A stretch of DNA of 64,000 bases from Methanofollis aquaemaris (GTDB taxonomy: Archaea > Halobacteriota > Methanomicrobia > Methanomicrobiales > Methanofollaceae), in contig NZ_CP036172.1 of NCBI RefSeq assembly GCF_017357525.1, positions 1,710,561-1,774,560 of the forward strand, read 5' to 3'. The notes below the pieces were generated by a model, which was given only the letters and a program-made list of their open reading frames with translations, searched no databases and was not told the origin of the DNA. The stretch's first letter is position 1, and each line of letters starts with the position of its first letter. Both the position numbers and the translations under genes were made by a program. Positions 35,507 through 43,720 of the stretch are shown in pieces.

Positions 35507-36037
35507 ATGGTCATATTTTCAGTGCTCTTCATCTATTTCCCGGTCTATTTTCTCTGCGGCGTCTGCGCCGCGGTCTATACCGTGCTCCTCGAAAAAATTC
35601 CGTCCAGGCGCCTCGCCGCCGCCGTCCCGGTCGCGGTCGTCGCACTCTGGGTGGTCTGGGCTGCGGCCGTCGCCGCGGACCACGCCCTCCTCCTCGCCGT
35701 CAACCTCAGCGCCTTCTTCGTCTTCGACCCGATGATCGTCGTCGCTCTCCTCCCCCTTGTCAGGCGCTACGCCCACCCGCACCGTGCCTGGGCCTGGGCA
35801 GGCGGCGTCGCGGCGGTGGTGCTCATCGTTGAACTGATCCAGGGAGCGCTCATGCCGTCGATGCCCGCGGTCCCCCCGCCGGTCCCGGGGTCTGAGGAGT
35901 TCCTGGACGAACTCACGAAGGGGTGCGTGGCCGCCCTCAAGACGGCCGGGTACGCCCTGGTCGGGTATGCGGCCCTTGCGGTTCTCGTGTACTGCCACCG
36001 GGAGGGCAAAGCGGTTGAGGAGGCGGGAGAGGAGTAA
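35507..36037 (+). CDS. Integral membrane protein, unknown
   Basis: 176-residue protein with five predicted transmembrane helices (about 1-25, 32-55, 58-80, 90-110 and 137-157) and an acidic C-terminal tail. A proline-rich loop (MPSMPAVPPPVPG) lies before the last helix. No known family is recognised. It lies 64 nt after acs on the same strand and might be cotranscribed; a role in acetate uptake is conceivable but unsupported. Confidence 0.7.
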   Translation: MVIFSVLFIYFPVYFLCGVCAAVYTVLLEKIPSRRLAAAVPVAVVALWVVWAAAVAADHALLLAVNLSAFFVFDPMIVVALLPLVRRYAHPHRAWAWAGGVAAVVLIVELIQGALMPSMPAVPPPVPGSEEFLDELTKGCVAALKTAGYALVGYAALAVLVYCHREGKAVEEAGEE

Positions 36038-36038
36038 C

Positions 36039-36215
36039 TCAGACCCGCCCCATATCCTTGAACCGCTCCGCGAGCGTCGCAAGCCTCCTTTCGGGGAGAT
36101 CTTCGCGCAGCAGCCCGAAGAACAACCACGCGCAGACGCGCTCCTTTGCAAGCATCGCGGCGACCGCCGGGAGGTCGTCTCTCGTAAGATAGGTGAAGGT
36201 GAGTCGGGACGTCAT
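36039..36215 (-). CDS. Short GNAT-like fragment, 58 aa
   Basis: A 58-residue frame: MTSRLTFTYLTRDDLPAVAA, then MLAKERVCAWLFFG, which resembles the first quarter of GNAT acetyltransferases. The acetyl-CoA binding part is missing, so it is probably a truncated gene rather than a working enzyme. It is convergent with the membrane protein gene, overlapping or abutting its stop. A real short protein cannot be excluded. Confidence 0.4.
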   Translation of the reverse strand: MTSRLTFTYLTRDDLPAVAAMLAKERVCAWLFFGLLREDLPERRLATLAERFKDMGRV

Positions 36216-36310
36216 CTGATCACGACAGTCTCGCTCGCAGGAAAGATGGGCTATCTCCTCCTGCGCCGACCCGTGCGCTTATGCCCCCTGAGATCAGACC
36301 TCTTCGGGTT

Positions 36311-36655
36311 ATGGCTCAGTACTCACCCGGCGACGTGGTGCTGGCCCCGGTCAGGTTCGGGAGCGGCGAAGGACCGAAGGTGCGGCCCGCGGTCGTCGTC
36401 GGCGAAGAGGCCGGCGGATTCATCGAAGTCTGCCCGGTCTCAAGCACCCCGCCCACCGACGCCCCCTTCGTCCCCATCGACCTCGAAGACTTTGCGCACG
36501 GCGGCCTCGACCTCTTCGATGAGAGTTATGTCCTCACTGCCCACCTCTCCACCCTCAGAGGCCGCGAGGTCTGCGGGAAGAAAGGACGACTGGACGCCGG
36601 GACCGTCGATATGATCGTCGGGGCGATCCCCGGCCGCCGGCGTGCGCGGCGGTAG
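36311..36655 (+). CDS. PemK/MazF-like protein
   Basis: 114-residue SH3-like barrel protein of the PemK/MazF type. Seen: YSPGDVVLAPVRFG and KVRPAVVVGEEAGGFIEVCPVSSTPP, the usual first strands with the conserved PGDV and RPAVVV. In bacteria these cut mRNA, but many archaeal members have no partner antitoxin and unknown function. No antitoxin gene is seen upstream. ATG 36311 was chosen because the domain starts there; an in-frame upstream ATG at 36281 adds ten residues. Confidence 0.75.
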   Translation: MAQYSPGDVVLAPVRFGSGEGPKVRPAVVVGEEAGGFIEVCPVSSTPPTDAPFVPIDLEDFAHGGLDLFDESYVLTAHLSTLRGREVCGKKGRLDAGTVDMIVGAIPGRRRARR

Positions 36656-36694
36656 CACAATACTATATTGATCCTGGCCCCATACCCGATCAGT

Positions 36695-37324
36695 GTGTCG
36701 ATAAAGGTAGAACTGCTTGCCATCACCCCTGACGCCGAACGGCTGATCGAGAGCGCCGGAAGGACCGCCTACCGCTCCTTCGACCGCCAGGCTCCGGGCA
36801 GTGAGAAGAAATTTATCAGGATGATCGTGAAAAACGGGCACGAGTCCGTGCTCGAGCACGCCTACGCCACGTTCAGGATATCGGGGATCTCCCGCGCCTG
36901 CTCCCACCAACTTGTCCGCCACCGCCTCTGCGCCATCACCCAGCAGTCGCAACGCTACGTCTCCGAAGACGACTTCCCGGCCGTCGAACCCGCGTCCGTC
37001 GCCGGGAACGAGGAGGCGCACGCCCTCTATGCCGAATATCTTGAGCGGACGCGCGAGACCTATAAAGCGCTCGCCGACCTCGGCGTAAGGCGGGAAGACG
37101 CCCGGTTCGTCCTCCCCAACGCCACCGAGACCGAGATGGTCGTCAGCGCCAACATGCGCGAGTGGCGGCATATCGTCGGCCTGCGGGGGAGCCGCGGGGC
37201 GCAGTGGGAGATCAGGGCGCTCGCCATCGCACTCCTCCGCATCTTCCGGGACCACGTTCCGACGGTCTTCTGCGACTTCGAGGTGGACGAAGAGCAGCAG
37301 GTGATCAGGCGGGTCGAGGTCTGA
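36695..37324 (+). CDS. thyX: FAD-dependent thymidylate synthase
   Basis: 209-residue enzyme making dTMP from dUMP with reduced flavin. Seen: VKNGHESVLEHAYATFRI, the ThyX motif region RHRLCAITQQSQRY (about 79-92), NATETEMVVSANMREWRH, and SRGAQWEIRALA. Length is typical. Start GTG 36695 is chosen because SIKVELLAITP is the usual N-terminal strand; no ATG is available nearby. In methanogens the folate role is taken by methanopterin-type cofactors. Confidence 0.94.
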   Translation: MSIKVELLAITPDAERLIESAGRTAYRSFDRQAPGSEKKFIRMIVKNGHESVLEHAYATFRISGISRACSHQLVRHRLCAITQQSQRYVSEDDFPAVEPASVAGNEEAHALYAEYLERTRETYKALADLGVRREDARFVLPNATETEMVVSANMREWRHIVGLRGSRGAQWEIRALAIALLRIFRDHVPTVFCDFEVDEEQQVIRRVEV

Positions 37325-37359
37325 ACCCCGGCCCCTGGATCTTTTTTGTGCGAGGCCCG

Positions 37360-38085
37360 TCACCCCGCCCTGACCAGGCTTCCCGAGCCTGAGATCTCCT
37401 GAGTCACGACGGGATCGCCGCGGTAGATGGCCGCCCCGCTGCCCGCAATCTGCACGTCGAGCGCCCCGGTCGCCAGCACTTCGGCCGCGCCCGATCCGCT
37501 GATCACAAGGTTTGTCCGTTCGGTCGTCAGGTCGAAGCCCTTGAGTGCTCCCGACCCGCTGATCCCGGCATTGTGTTCGGCCGCCGTCCCGGAGAGTCGC
37601 GCCTCCCCCGATCCCGAGATGGTGGTCTCCAGGGTGGTCACGTTCATGCCGAGGTCGAGGTTACCGGACCCGCTGATCGCCGTCTCCAGACGCCCGGCGA
37701 CGATCTCGTTCTCGCCCTGCACCGTGCCCGACCCGCTCACCGAGAGACGTTGCACCTCCTCCATCGTCACCCTGACGATGACCGGCCTGGTGTTCCGGAC
37801 GCATGCGGCGTCGAGGTCGACGACCAGCACCCCGTCGGAGACGCGGGTCTGCACCAGGGGTACGATGTTGTCCTCGGCTTCGATCACGAGCGGCCCGGAT
37901 GCGCCCTGCGTCACCATCACCGTCGCGAAGGTGTTGAGTTCCACGCTCTGAAACGCCCCGACATCCCGTGTCTCCGATACCACGTTCCCCGACCCGACCG
38001 TGCAGGGGGGCTGGACACACCCTGCCGTCAGCACGAGGACGAGCAGCACCGCCGCCGCCGCGAAAAGATATCGTATCATCGTCAT
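37360..38085 (-). CDS. DUF2807-domain lipoprotein
   Basis: 241-residue surface lipoprotein with signal peptide and lipobox VLTAGC (Cys23). The body is a right-handed beta-helix of the putative autotransporter adhesin head type (DUF2807). Seen: VELNTFATVMVTQG and at least five copies of the turn motif (I/V)SGSGxx at 16-24 residue spacing. Such proteins bind surfaces or cell-wall material; function is unproven. It is on the same strand and directly downstream of the four-Cache gene, 44 nt away, so probably cotranscribed. Confidence 0.85.
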   Translation of the reverse strand: MTMIRYLFAAAAVLLVLVLTAGCVQPPCTVGSGNVVSETRDVGAFQSVELNTFATVMVTQGASGPLVIEAEDNIVPLVQTRVSDGVLVVDLDAACVRNTRPVIVRVTMEEVQRLSVSGSGTVQGENEIVAGRLETAISGSGNLDLGMNVTTLETTISGSGEARLSGTAAEHNAGISGSGALKGFDLTTERTNLVISGSGAAEVLATGALDVQIAGSGAAIYRGDPVVTQEISGSGSLVRAG

Positions 38086-38129
38086 CACCCGCTGTCCCTC
38101 ATGACGGGGGGCGATAAAAAAAGATAGGT

Positions 38130-39908
38130 CTATAGACTCTCGTCCACGACCGTCGAGACCGGCACCCCGGCCCCGATCCACCACTCGCCGTCCACCGGGA
38201 GGATGTAGTCGAGACGTTGCCCGGAGCCTTCGGGGGTTGAGATGAGATACCCGCCGCCGTTCTCCGCGACCGCCGCGCCCTCGACGACATAATGGACGCC
38301 GTACTCCCCGACGGCGCCCGAGCAATCGGTACCTTCGGCATCGGGCCGGGCGGGATCGGCGAGGAGCACGCCGTCGCGGCTGAAGGCATAGACCGGGTGG
38401 CCGCCGACGGCGAACTCCCCGGCGGGGTCGCGGAACGCGTCGAGCGCCGCGTCCTTCCCCTCGCACAGCGCGTACTCCCTCGCCTCCTCGACCGCACCGG
38501 TCAGGTTGGCGAGGACGGAGAGGGGTTTGCCGCTCTCAGGGTCCGCGAGGTCGGCGAGGTAGACTCCCGACCCGATCCACCAGTCGTCTCCCGCCTTCTT
38601 CACGTACCCGAGTTTCGGGGTGAGCGTGAAGTTGTCGGCCGGGTCCTGGTACATGAACATGAAGTAGCCCTCGCCGATCGCCGCCGTCTCGCAGAGCCCC
38701 TTCACCAGGAGAAGACCGTGGGGATCGGTGGCGTTCATCCTGGACACCCCGACCTTCTGCGGGTGGACCGGGTGGGCAAGGGTCGTGCCGTTGAAGTCCT
38801 CGACGTACAGGTAGAGGTTCCCGTCCACGAACTCGCCGTCGCGCTTCCCGAAGTCACTGAGCGCCTGTTCCTTCCCGACCGCGTCCGCATGCTCACAGGC
38901 CTCTCTGACAAAGGTGACCACGTCGCCGAGCGTCCGCCCGTCGCACGAGGGTGCGGCCCTCTCATCGCCGGCGATGTCGCTGAGGTACAGCCCCGACCCG
39001 ACCCACCATCTGTCGTCCACCGGGAGGACATAGCCGAGTTTCAGTTCGGGCGCTCCGCCTTTTGCCGGGTTCTCCCAGCCGAAGACGACGAACCCGCCGC
39101 CGTTCCTCGCGGTCTCCGCACAGACTTCGATGACCTTGACCCCGTACGGCCCCACGTACCCGGAGAGGTCGGTGCCGATCATGCCGGGGGCGAGGTACGG
39201 GTGGGCGACGAGGGTGCCGTCGTAGTCGTAGGCGTAGAGGTAGAGGTTGCCATCCGTGAACCGGCCGTCCTGTTTGTCGATCTCTGCCAGGGCGGCGGCG
39301 GTGCCGTTCTCATGGGCGTACGCGACCGCAGAGCGGGTGAGGGCGGTCATGGTGGTGACCTCCGAGGGCAGTTCCCCGGTCGACTCGTCGACATAGTCGG
39401 AGAGGTAGACCCCCGACCCGATCCACCAGGTGTCGTCCACCTTCTCGACATATCCCAGTTTGACCTCGTAGAGGTTCTGCATCTCCTCGTCGATCTCCCG
39501 CTCTTCGCCGGGCGGGGGATACATGTAGACGACGTACCCGCTCCCGCCCCTGGCGACATCGCTTGCCGCCTGGACGAAACGGAGCCCATTTGCGGTGGTC
39601 CAGTTCGTCCGGTCGGTCCCGACCTTCTCCGGTTGGTACGGATGGGCAAGGAGCGTGTTGTTGAAGTCGTAGGCGTAGAGGTAGAGATTTCCTCTGACAA
39701 AGGTTCCGTTTTTATCGGAGAATGCTGCGAGAGCCTCGTCTTTGTCGACGCTCCGGGCGTAGGCGGCGGCGTCATGGACATATGCTTCCAGATCGTCCCC
39801 GGTGGTCCCGGTGCTCTGGTCTGTCTCTCCGGTCATACACCCGGCACAACAGAGCGCCAGGAGGAGTACGGCCGTGATGCCGATGAAGACAGCGGCGGAC
39901 CTGTTCAT
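38130..39908 (-). CDS. Lipoprotein of four tandem Cache domains
   Basis: 592-residue extracellular protein with lipobox LCCAGC (Cys24), then four Cache-type units of about 125-140 residues (about 40-171, 185-310, 325-450 and 460-590). Each has GNLYLYxxD in the middle and WW(I/V)GSGxYL at its end; the fourth unit is more diverged (GGHPVYAFSRDG, WWIGAGVPV). Cache domains bind small ligands in sensors, but there is no transmembrane signalling part here. It may be a ligand-binding lipoprotein that presents to another receptor or transporter (inference). It has no obvious partner gene besides the DUF2807 lipoprotein. Confidence 0.85.
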   Translation of the reverse strand: MNRSAAVFIGITAVLLLALCCAGCMTGETDQSTGTTGDDLEAYVHDAAAYARSVDKDEALAAFSDKNGTFVRGNLYLYAYDFNNTLLAHPYQPEKVGTDRTNWTTANGLRFVQAASDVARGGSGYVVYMYPPPGEEREIDEEMQNLYEVKLGYVEKVDDTWWIGSGVYLSDYVDESTGELPSEVTTMTALTRSAVAYAHENGTAAALAEIDKQDGRFTDGNLYLYAYDYDGTLVAHPYLAPGMIGTDLSGYVGPYGVKVIEVCAETARNGGGFVVFGWENPAKGGAPELKLGYVLPVDDRWWVGSGLYLSDIAGDERAAPSCDGRTLGDVVTFVREACEHADAVGKEQALSDFGKRDGEFVDGNLYLYVEDFNGTTLAHPVHPQKVGVSRMNATDPHGLLLVKGLCETAAIGEGYFMFMYQDPADNFTLTPKLGYVKKAGDDWWIGSGVYLADLADPESGKPLSVLANLTGAVEEAREYALCEGKDAALDAFRDPAGEFAVGGHPVYAFSRDGVLLADPARPDAEGTDCSGAVGEYGVHYVVEGAAVAENGGGYLISTPEGSGQRLDYILPVDGEWWIGAGVPVSTVVDESL

Positions 39909-40059
39909 GGGGTTTCATTGACTCCATCGTTTTTGACTCTTTTGAAATCATGCTCGATTTTTATCTCTTTACCCGTATGGAACACAGATCCGTCTTCTCC
40001 TGCCGGCCGGCCCGCCATGTATATCGGCAGCGTGGACCCATAGATAGGATACTTACGCC

Positions 40060-41145
40060 ATGGTCGACACCCGCCGTCTCTCCTACCTCTACGCCCTCGT
40101 CGCCGCCTTCCTCTTCGGGAGCGGAGCGCCTGTGGCAAAACTCTTCCTCGGCGATGTCCCGCCGGTCACCCTCGCCGCCCTCTTCTACCTGGGCAGCGGC
40201 CTTGCCCTCGCCGTCTTCCTCGCGGTCTGCCGTTTGTGCGGCCGCGACCGGCACGGTGCCGAGGCCCCGCTCGGCCGCGCCGATCTCCCCTGGCTTGCTG
40301 GCGTCGTCCTCTTCGGGGGGTTCCTCGCCCCGGTCACCCTCATGTGCTCCCTTGCCTCCACCCCGGCGGCCACCGCCGCCCTCCTCCTCAACTTCGAGGC
40401 CGTGGCCACCGCCGCCATCGCTGCGTTTCTCTTCGCCGAGGCGGTCGGGAAGCGGACTTGGGCGGCGCTCGGACTGATCACCGCATCGTGTGCGATCCTC
40501 TCCTGGGAAGGCAACGGCGCCGCCGGGTTTTCCGTGGCAGCCGTCGGCGTCCTCCTCGCCGCCACCTTCTGGGGGATGGACAACAACCTCGCCCGCAACC
40601 TCTCGGCCAGAGATCCGCTTGCCATCGTGACCGTCAAGGGCCTTTGCGCCGGGACGCTCTCCCTCCTCGTCGCCACCCTCATCGCCGAACCCCTGCCCCC
40701 CCCGACGACCTGCCTTGCGGCGATGGCGGTCGGCTGCATCAGTTACGGCGGCCTGACCAGCATCCTCTTCATCCTCTCGCTGCGGGCCGTCGGAACGGCG
40801 AGGACCGGATCGATCGTGGCCATCGCCCCTTTCTTCGGCGTCGCGGCTTCCTTCCTCCTGTACGCCGCCCCGATCGATCCCGCCTTCTATCTCGCCCTCC
40901 CGGTGATGGCCCTCGGCGCCTGGTTCCTGGTCACCGAACGGCACGCCCACCTCCACCGCCATCCTGCCGGCGTCCACGAGCACCGGCACCGGCACGACGA
41001 TCTCCACCACGACGGCCACCCCCACCCGCCCGGCACCCCGCCGCTCGACGCCGGGGGCTGCCACTCCCACCCGCATGCCCACCAGGAGATCGTCCACGAC
41101 CATCCCCATCTCCCCGACATTCACCATCGCCACCGGCACCCGTGA
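40060..41145 (+). CDS. EamA/DMT-family transporter with His-rich tail
   Basis: 361-residue transporter with ten helices in two EamA repeats (about 10-135 and 150-290). FLFGSGAPVAKLFLGD and FWGMDNNLARNLS are typical. After helix ten comes a roughly 65-residue tail with more than twenty histidines (HRHRHDDLHHDGHPHPP region), resembling metal-binding tails of Ni/Co/Zn transporters and chaperones. A metal or metal-complex substrate is a reasonable inference, though most DMT proteins carry amino acids or sugars. Start ATG 40060 fits; TATATC at 40019-40024 may be the promoter. Confidence 0.88.
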   Translation: MVDTRRLSYLYALVAAFLFGSGAPVAKLFLGDVPPVTLAALFYLGSGLALAVFLAVCRLCGRDRHGAEAPLGRADLPWLAGVVLFGGFLAPVTLMCSLASTPAATAALLLNFEAVATAAIAAFLFAEAVGKRTWAALGLITASCAILSWEGNGAAGFSVAAVGVLLAATFWGMDNNLARNLSARDPLAIVTVKGLCAGTLSLLVATLIAEPLPPPTTCLAAMAVGCISYGGLTSILFILSLRAVGTARTGSIVAIAPFFGVAASFLLYAAPIDPAFYLALPVMALGAWFLVTERHAHLHRHPAGVHEHRHRHDDLHHDGHPHPPGTPPLDAGGCHSHPHAHQEIVHDHPHLPDIHHRHRHP

Positions 41146-41287
41146 ACGGGTCTGTGGGAGAATGAAAGGGTGGCTATGTACCTTTTTTCGTCAACTTTCC
41201 GGGTTTTTTCCATGTTCTGGTCGGTTCCGTGCAGAAAATGGTCGGATCACCCGGTGAAGAAGATACCCTTATATTCTTTCAGCAGAA

Positions 41288-41641
41288 ATGGGTGCAGGAA
41301 TAGATCTGATTCGTGGAGTTGATTCCCTGAGTAATTTCAGAAACAAAAAAAAGAACGTGAGTGAGGGAGAGGTCGTACGGGTTCGCCTGCCGAACAAAAA
41401 GAACAAGGAGATGTTTGCGAGCGCAGACCTGATGCTCGGAGCGAACCACATCCGTGTCCGTTGCTTTGACGGCACCACCCGTGTCGGCAGGATCAAAGGG
41501 AAGATCAAGAAGCGCGTCTGGATCCGTGAAGGCGATACTCTGATCGTCGTGCCATGGGACTTCCAGGCTGAAAAGTGCGATATCATCTACCGATATACCC
41601 GTCCCCAGGTGGACTGGCTCCGCGGCCACGGATATCTTTGA
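41288..41641 (+). CDS. eif1A: Translation initiation factor aIF1A
   Basis: 117 aa as drawn. S1-like OB-fold initiation factor that helps place initiator tRNA in the ribosomal P site. Seen: VRVRLPNKKNKEMFASAD, HIRVRCFDGTTRVGRIKGK, KKRVWIREGDTLIVVPWDF and YTRPQVDWLRGHGYL, all conserved. The start is doubtful. ATG 41288 lies only about 13 nt after the TATA-like TTATAT (41270-41275), so a transcript would begin downstream of it. GGAGTTGAT (41315-41323) is a near-consensus ribosome site just before in-frame CTG 41327; GTG 41357 is another choice. Confidence 0.95.
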   Translation: MGAGIDLIRGVDSLSNFRNKKKNVSEGEVVRVRLPNKKNKEMFASADLMLGANHIRVRCFDGTTRVGRIKGKIKKRVWIREGDTLIVVPWDFQAEKCDIIYRYTRPQVDWLRGHGYL

Positions 41642-41649
41642 AAAAAAGA

Positions 41650-41656
41650 TTTTTTT
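41650..41656. terminator. A/T-run between convergent aIF1A and pilin-like operon
   Basis: AAAAAAAGATTTTTTT at 41641-41656 has a T-run in both strands, and may end transcription of aIF1A and of the convergent operon whose stop lies at 41666. Confidence 0.4.
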
Positions 41657-41665
41657 GTCGGGTGC

Positions 41666-42409
41666 TCAGATACCGAGCACCTCGACCTCATATTTTTTGA
41701 TGATCAGTTTGTCGACACCGTCGAGGGTGTAGGTGTTCCCGCTCTTTGTCATCTTCAGGGTGCCGTTGAGATAGTTCTCCCAGGCCTTCGAGAACTCTCC
41801 GGTGTAGGTGGCCTGCACGTTTCCGTCAGATGGGGTCAGGGACGAAACATTGGAACTACTCAGTTTCATCCGCACCGTTCCCATCCCGTTCCTGAACATC
41901 TCGGTGCTCGCGTTCAGGGCGACGAGGTTGATGACAAAGGTCTTCTTGCCGTTGTTATTATCGACATACCACCGCGGCTCGGCGATCATCGAAGATCCCC
42001 CGGTCTGCGCCCGGATAACCGCCCCATTCTCCAGGGCGATGGTGGCATCCTGGGAGTCTGCGGTGTAGATCAGCATCCCTGTGGGGAAGGACATTGTATT
42101 CCCACTTGCTGTGATGTTCAGCCACGATCCTGTCTTGGTGACATTCTCCACAGCGAGCACCCCGCCGGCCACCTGGAGGGCGGTCTCTTTGTAGGGGACG
42201 TTCTTGTAGCAGAGGCTCTTGATGTCGTTCTGGAGCACCACCATCGTCTGTTCCATGTTGCGCACGTCGGCGTTGCTCTGCTGTTGCAGGAGCATCGGAT
42301 AGCCGTACAGGGTGATCAGGGCGATCCCGGTCATCACCAGTCCGAAGATGATGATGAACCCGATCGCCTCCGAGACGCCCTCCTCATTCTTGATGTGAAA
42401 TGCTTTCAT
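41666..42409 (-). CDS. Pilin-like protein, DUF7289 type
   Basis: 247-residue extracellular protein anchored by one N-terminal helix: EEGVSEAIGFIIIFGLVMTG after a short charged start, then MEQTMVVLQNDIKSLCYKNVPYK and an all-beta ectodomain. The start resembles the haloarchaeal family I recall as DUF7289 (E-x-I-G-F helix followed by a DNxxxL motif). Such proteins act as pilin- or pseudopilin-like subunits. It is the last gene in a six-gene operon, 3 nt after the preceding stop. A class III signal peptidase site (Glu near helix start) is plausible. Confidence 0.72.
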   Translation of the reverse strand: MKAFHIKNEEGVSEAIGFIIIFGLVMTGIALITLYGYPMLLQQQSNADVRNMEQTMVVLQNDIKSLCYKNVPYKETALQVAGGVLAVENVTKTGSWLNITASGNTMSFPTGMLIYTADSQDATIALENGAVIRAQTGGSSMIAEPRWYVDNNNGKKTFVINLVALNASTEMFRNGMGTVRMKLSSSNVSSLTPSDGNVQATYTGEFSKAWENYLNGTLKMTKSGNTYTLDGVDKLIIKKYEVEVLGI

Positions 42410-42412
42410 CCG

Positions 42413-42859
42413 TTAAAACCCCGCGGAGTTGTAGGAGATCTTGTTGATCCCGGTGCCGGTGGTGTTTCCTGCAACGCCCATCGTCGCCCCGATCCCGGCG
42501 ATGGAGATCCTGCTCATGACGTCGCCCCGCGAGACCACCACCTGCTGGTTGGAATCGAGTCGGCCGACGTCGAGACTGACCTGGTATCCCTGTCCGGCGA
42601 CATCGTCGGGGATGTCGAAGGCGGTGGCGATCGATCCGTTGTCGGGGGCGAGCACATAGACGTCGACGATCCGCGTCGAGATCCCGTTGCCGATGTCGAC
42701 GAAGGAGTGGTAGGCGAGGCGGTCCGAAGGGCCTTCCATGAAGATCGCGTTCACCGCGAAGGTCATGAGGATGAGGAGGACCACCAGTACGCCGGAGATG
42801 GTCATGTACTCCACCATGTTGGAGACGCCGTCTTCGTCAGTAATATGCGGTCTCATCAT
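42413..42859 (-). CDS. Pilin-like protein (short, N-terminal helix)
   Basis: 148-residue protein: charged start MMRPHITDEDGVSN, one hydrophobic helix (MVEYMTISGVLVVLLILMTFAV, about 15-36) with Glu at helix position 2-3 as in type IV pilins, then a beta-rich ectodomain. Resembles haloarchaeal DUF7266/DUF7287-like pilin-cluster proteins (recalled, not searched). Its start overlaps the preceding gene by 23 nt, so translation is coupled. Confidence 0.68.
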   Translation of the reverse strand: MMRPHITDEDGVSNMVEYMTISGVLVVLLILMTFAVNAIFMEGPSDRLAYHSFVDIGNGISTRIVDVYVLAPDNGSIATAFDIPDDVAGQGYQVSLDVGRLDSNQQVVVSRGDVMSRISIAGIGATMGVAGNTTGTGINKISYNSAGF

Positions 42860-43223
42860 ACTCGGTCACCCCGTTGTTGAAGTGGAACACGGTTTTGTTG
42901 TACGTTTCCCCGGACAATTCTGTCTTTTCGACTGAGTAATCCACGATGGCGTTATTTCGGGCCTCTTCAAGTGCGATGATGTCGTTTCGAATGTTTTCAT
43001 TCACCGTACCGTCAGCATTATACACATCACCTGAATCGATGAGGGTGGAGACCTCGCTGGTGAAGTCCCGGATCTCCTCTTTCGGGAACTCGAGCACGCC
43101 CTCGGCGGTGGTCTGTCCGACCAGCGTGGACTGGTTGATGACGAGGGCCAGGAAGAAGAAGGCCACCGCCACCATGAAGCCCATCAGCACGATCCACTGC
43201 GCTTCGTTGTCTAACTTCTCCAT
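42837..43223 (-). CDS. Pilin-like protein (EAQWIVLMGF type)
   Basis: 128-residue protein with N-terminal NEAQWIVLMGFMVAVAFFFL (helix about 6-30), then a stalk helix (FPKEEIRDFTSEVSTL) and a small ectodomain. The G/E-Q-(L/W)-hydrophobic start is like haloarchaeal DUF7261-type proteins. Overlaps the upstream gene by 13 nt and the downstream one by 23 nt. No cysteines. Confidence 0.68.
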   Translation of the reverse strand: MEKLDNEAQWIVLMGFMVAVAFFFLALVINQSTLVGQTTAEGVLEFPKEEIRDFTSEVSTLIDSGDVYNADGTVNENIRNDIIALEEARNNAIVDYSVEKTELSGETYNKTVFHFNNGVTEYDETAYY

Positions 43224-43720
43224 AGCAGCACCTCCAGGAGCACGACCTGTTTATGGTCTTCGAGTGGACACCCATCTGGTCTGGAACTATCTTCTGGCAC
43301 TGTCACCAGCCGCGTCACTCGCACCGCCTGTTCGTAACCGGTCGGCTGTTGTGAGAAGGTGAAATTTGTGTTCTGCACGGTATTGGCGGCGGCATTACGA
43401 TACGAGATTGAAGCCTCGTACTCGAGCATGTCTGTCCCTGATGCCCGGTTGTTCAGAAGGTTCCAGAAACTGGCGTTAAAACCGGCTCTGTTCCAATTCT
43501 GGACATATCCAACAAGTTCGCTATCGGCCCCCTGTGTTGTCGGCGTGTCCATCACCGCCAGGACGTCGCTGCCGATCTGTTCGAGTTGCATGTCGGTGAT
43601 ATGCGAGTCGCCGGGGGTGTAGATGCTCGTTGTCCCGCCGACGAGGTAGGCCGTCGCCAGGATGATGAACGCGGCGGCAAATCCTTCGATGGTGTAGAGC
43701 TGCGCCGAGTCGTCTACCAT
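43211..43720 (-). CDS. Pilin-like protein, DUF7288 type
   Basis: 169-residue protein. AQLYTIEGFAAAFIILATAYLV (residues about 6-27) closely follows the pattern Q-x-Y/H-T-L/I-E-G of the haloarchaeal family I recall as DUF7288, with Glu at the helix start as in type IV pilins. The ectodomain is beta-rich with one Cys near the end. The start overlaps the preceding gene by 7 nt and the end overlaps the next by 13 nt. Confidence 0.72.
   Translation of the reverse strand: MVDDSAQLYTIEGFAAAFIILATAYLVGGTTSIYTPGDSHITDMQLEQIGSDVLAVMDTPTTQGADSELVGYVQNWNRAGFNASFWNLLNNRASGTDMLEYEASISYRNAAANTVQNTNFTFSQQPTGYEQAVRVTRLVTVPEDSSRPDGCPLEDHKQVVLLEVLLWRS

Noticed and set aside
33553-35532. Antisense frame of 659 codons opposite acs
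   Set aside because: Strong His/Asp/Gly composition of a reverse-frame shadow; acs is certain.
36311-36655. A complete MazEF toxin-antitoxin pair
   Set aside because: No antitoxin-like frame lies immediately upstream or downstream; only the PemK/MazF-like protein is supported.
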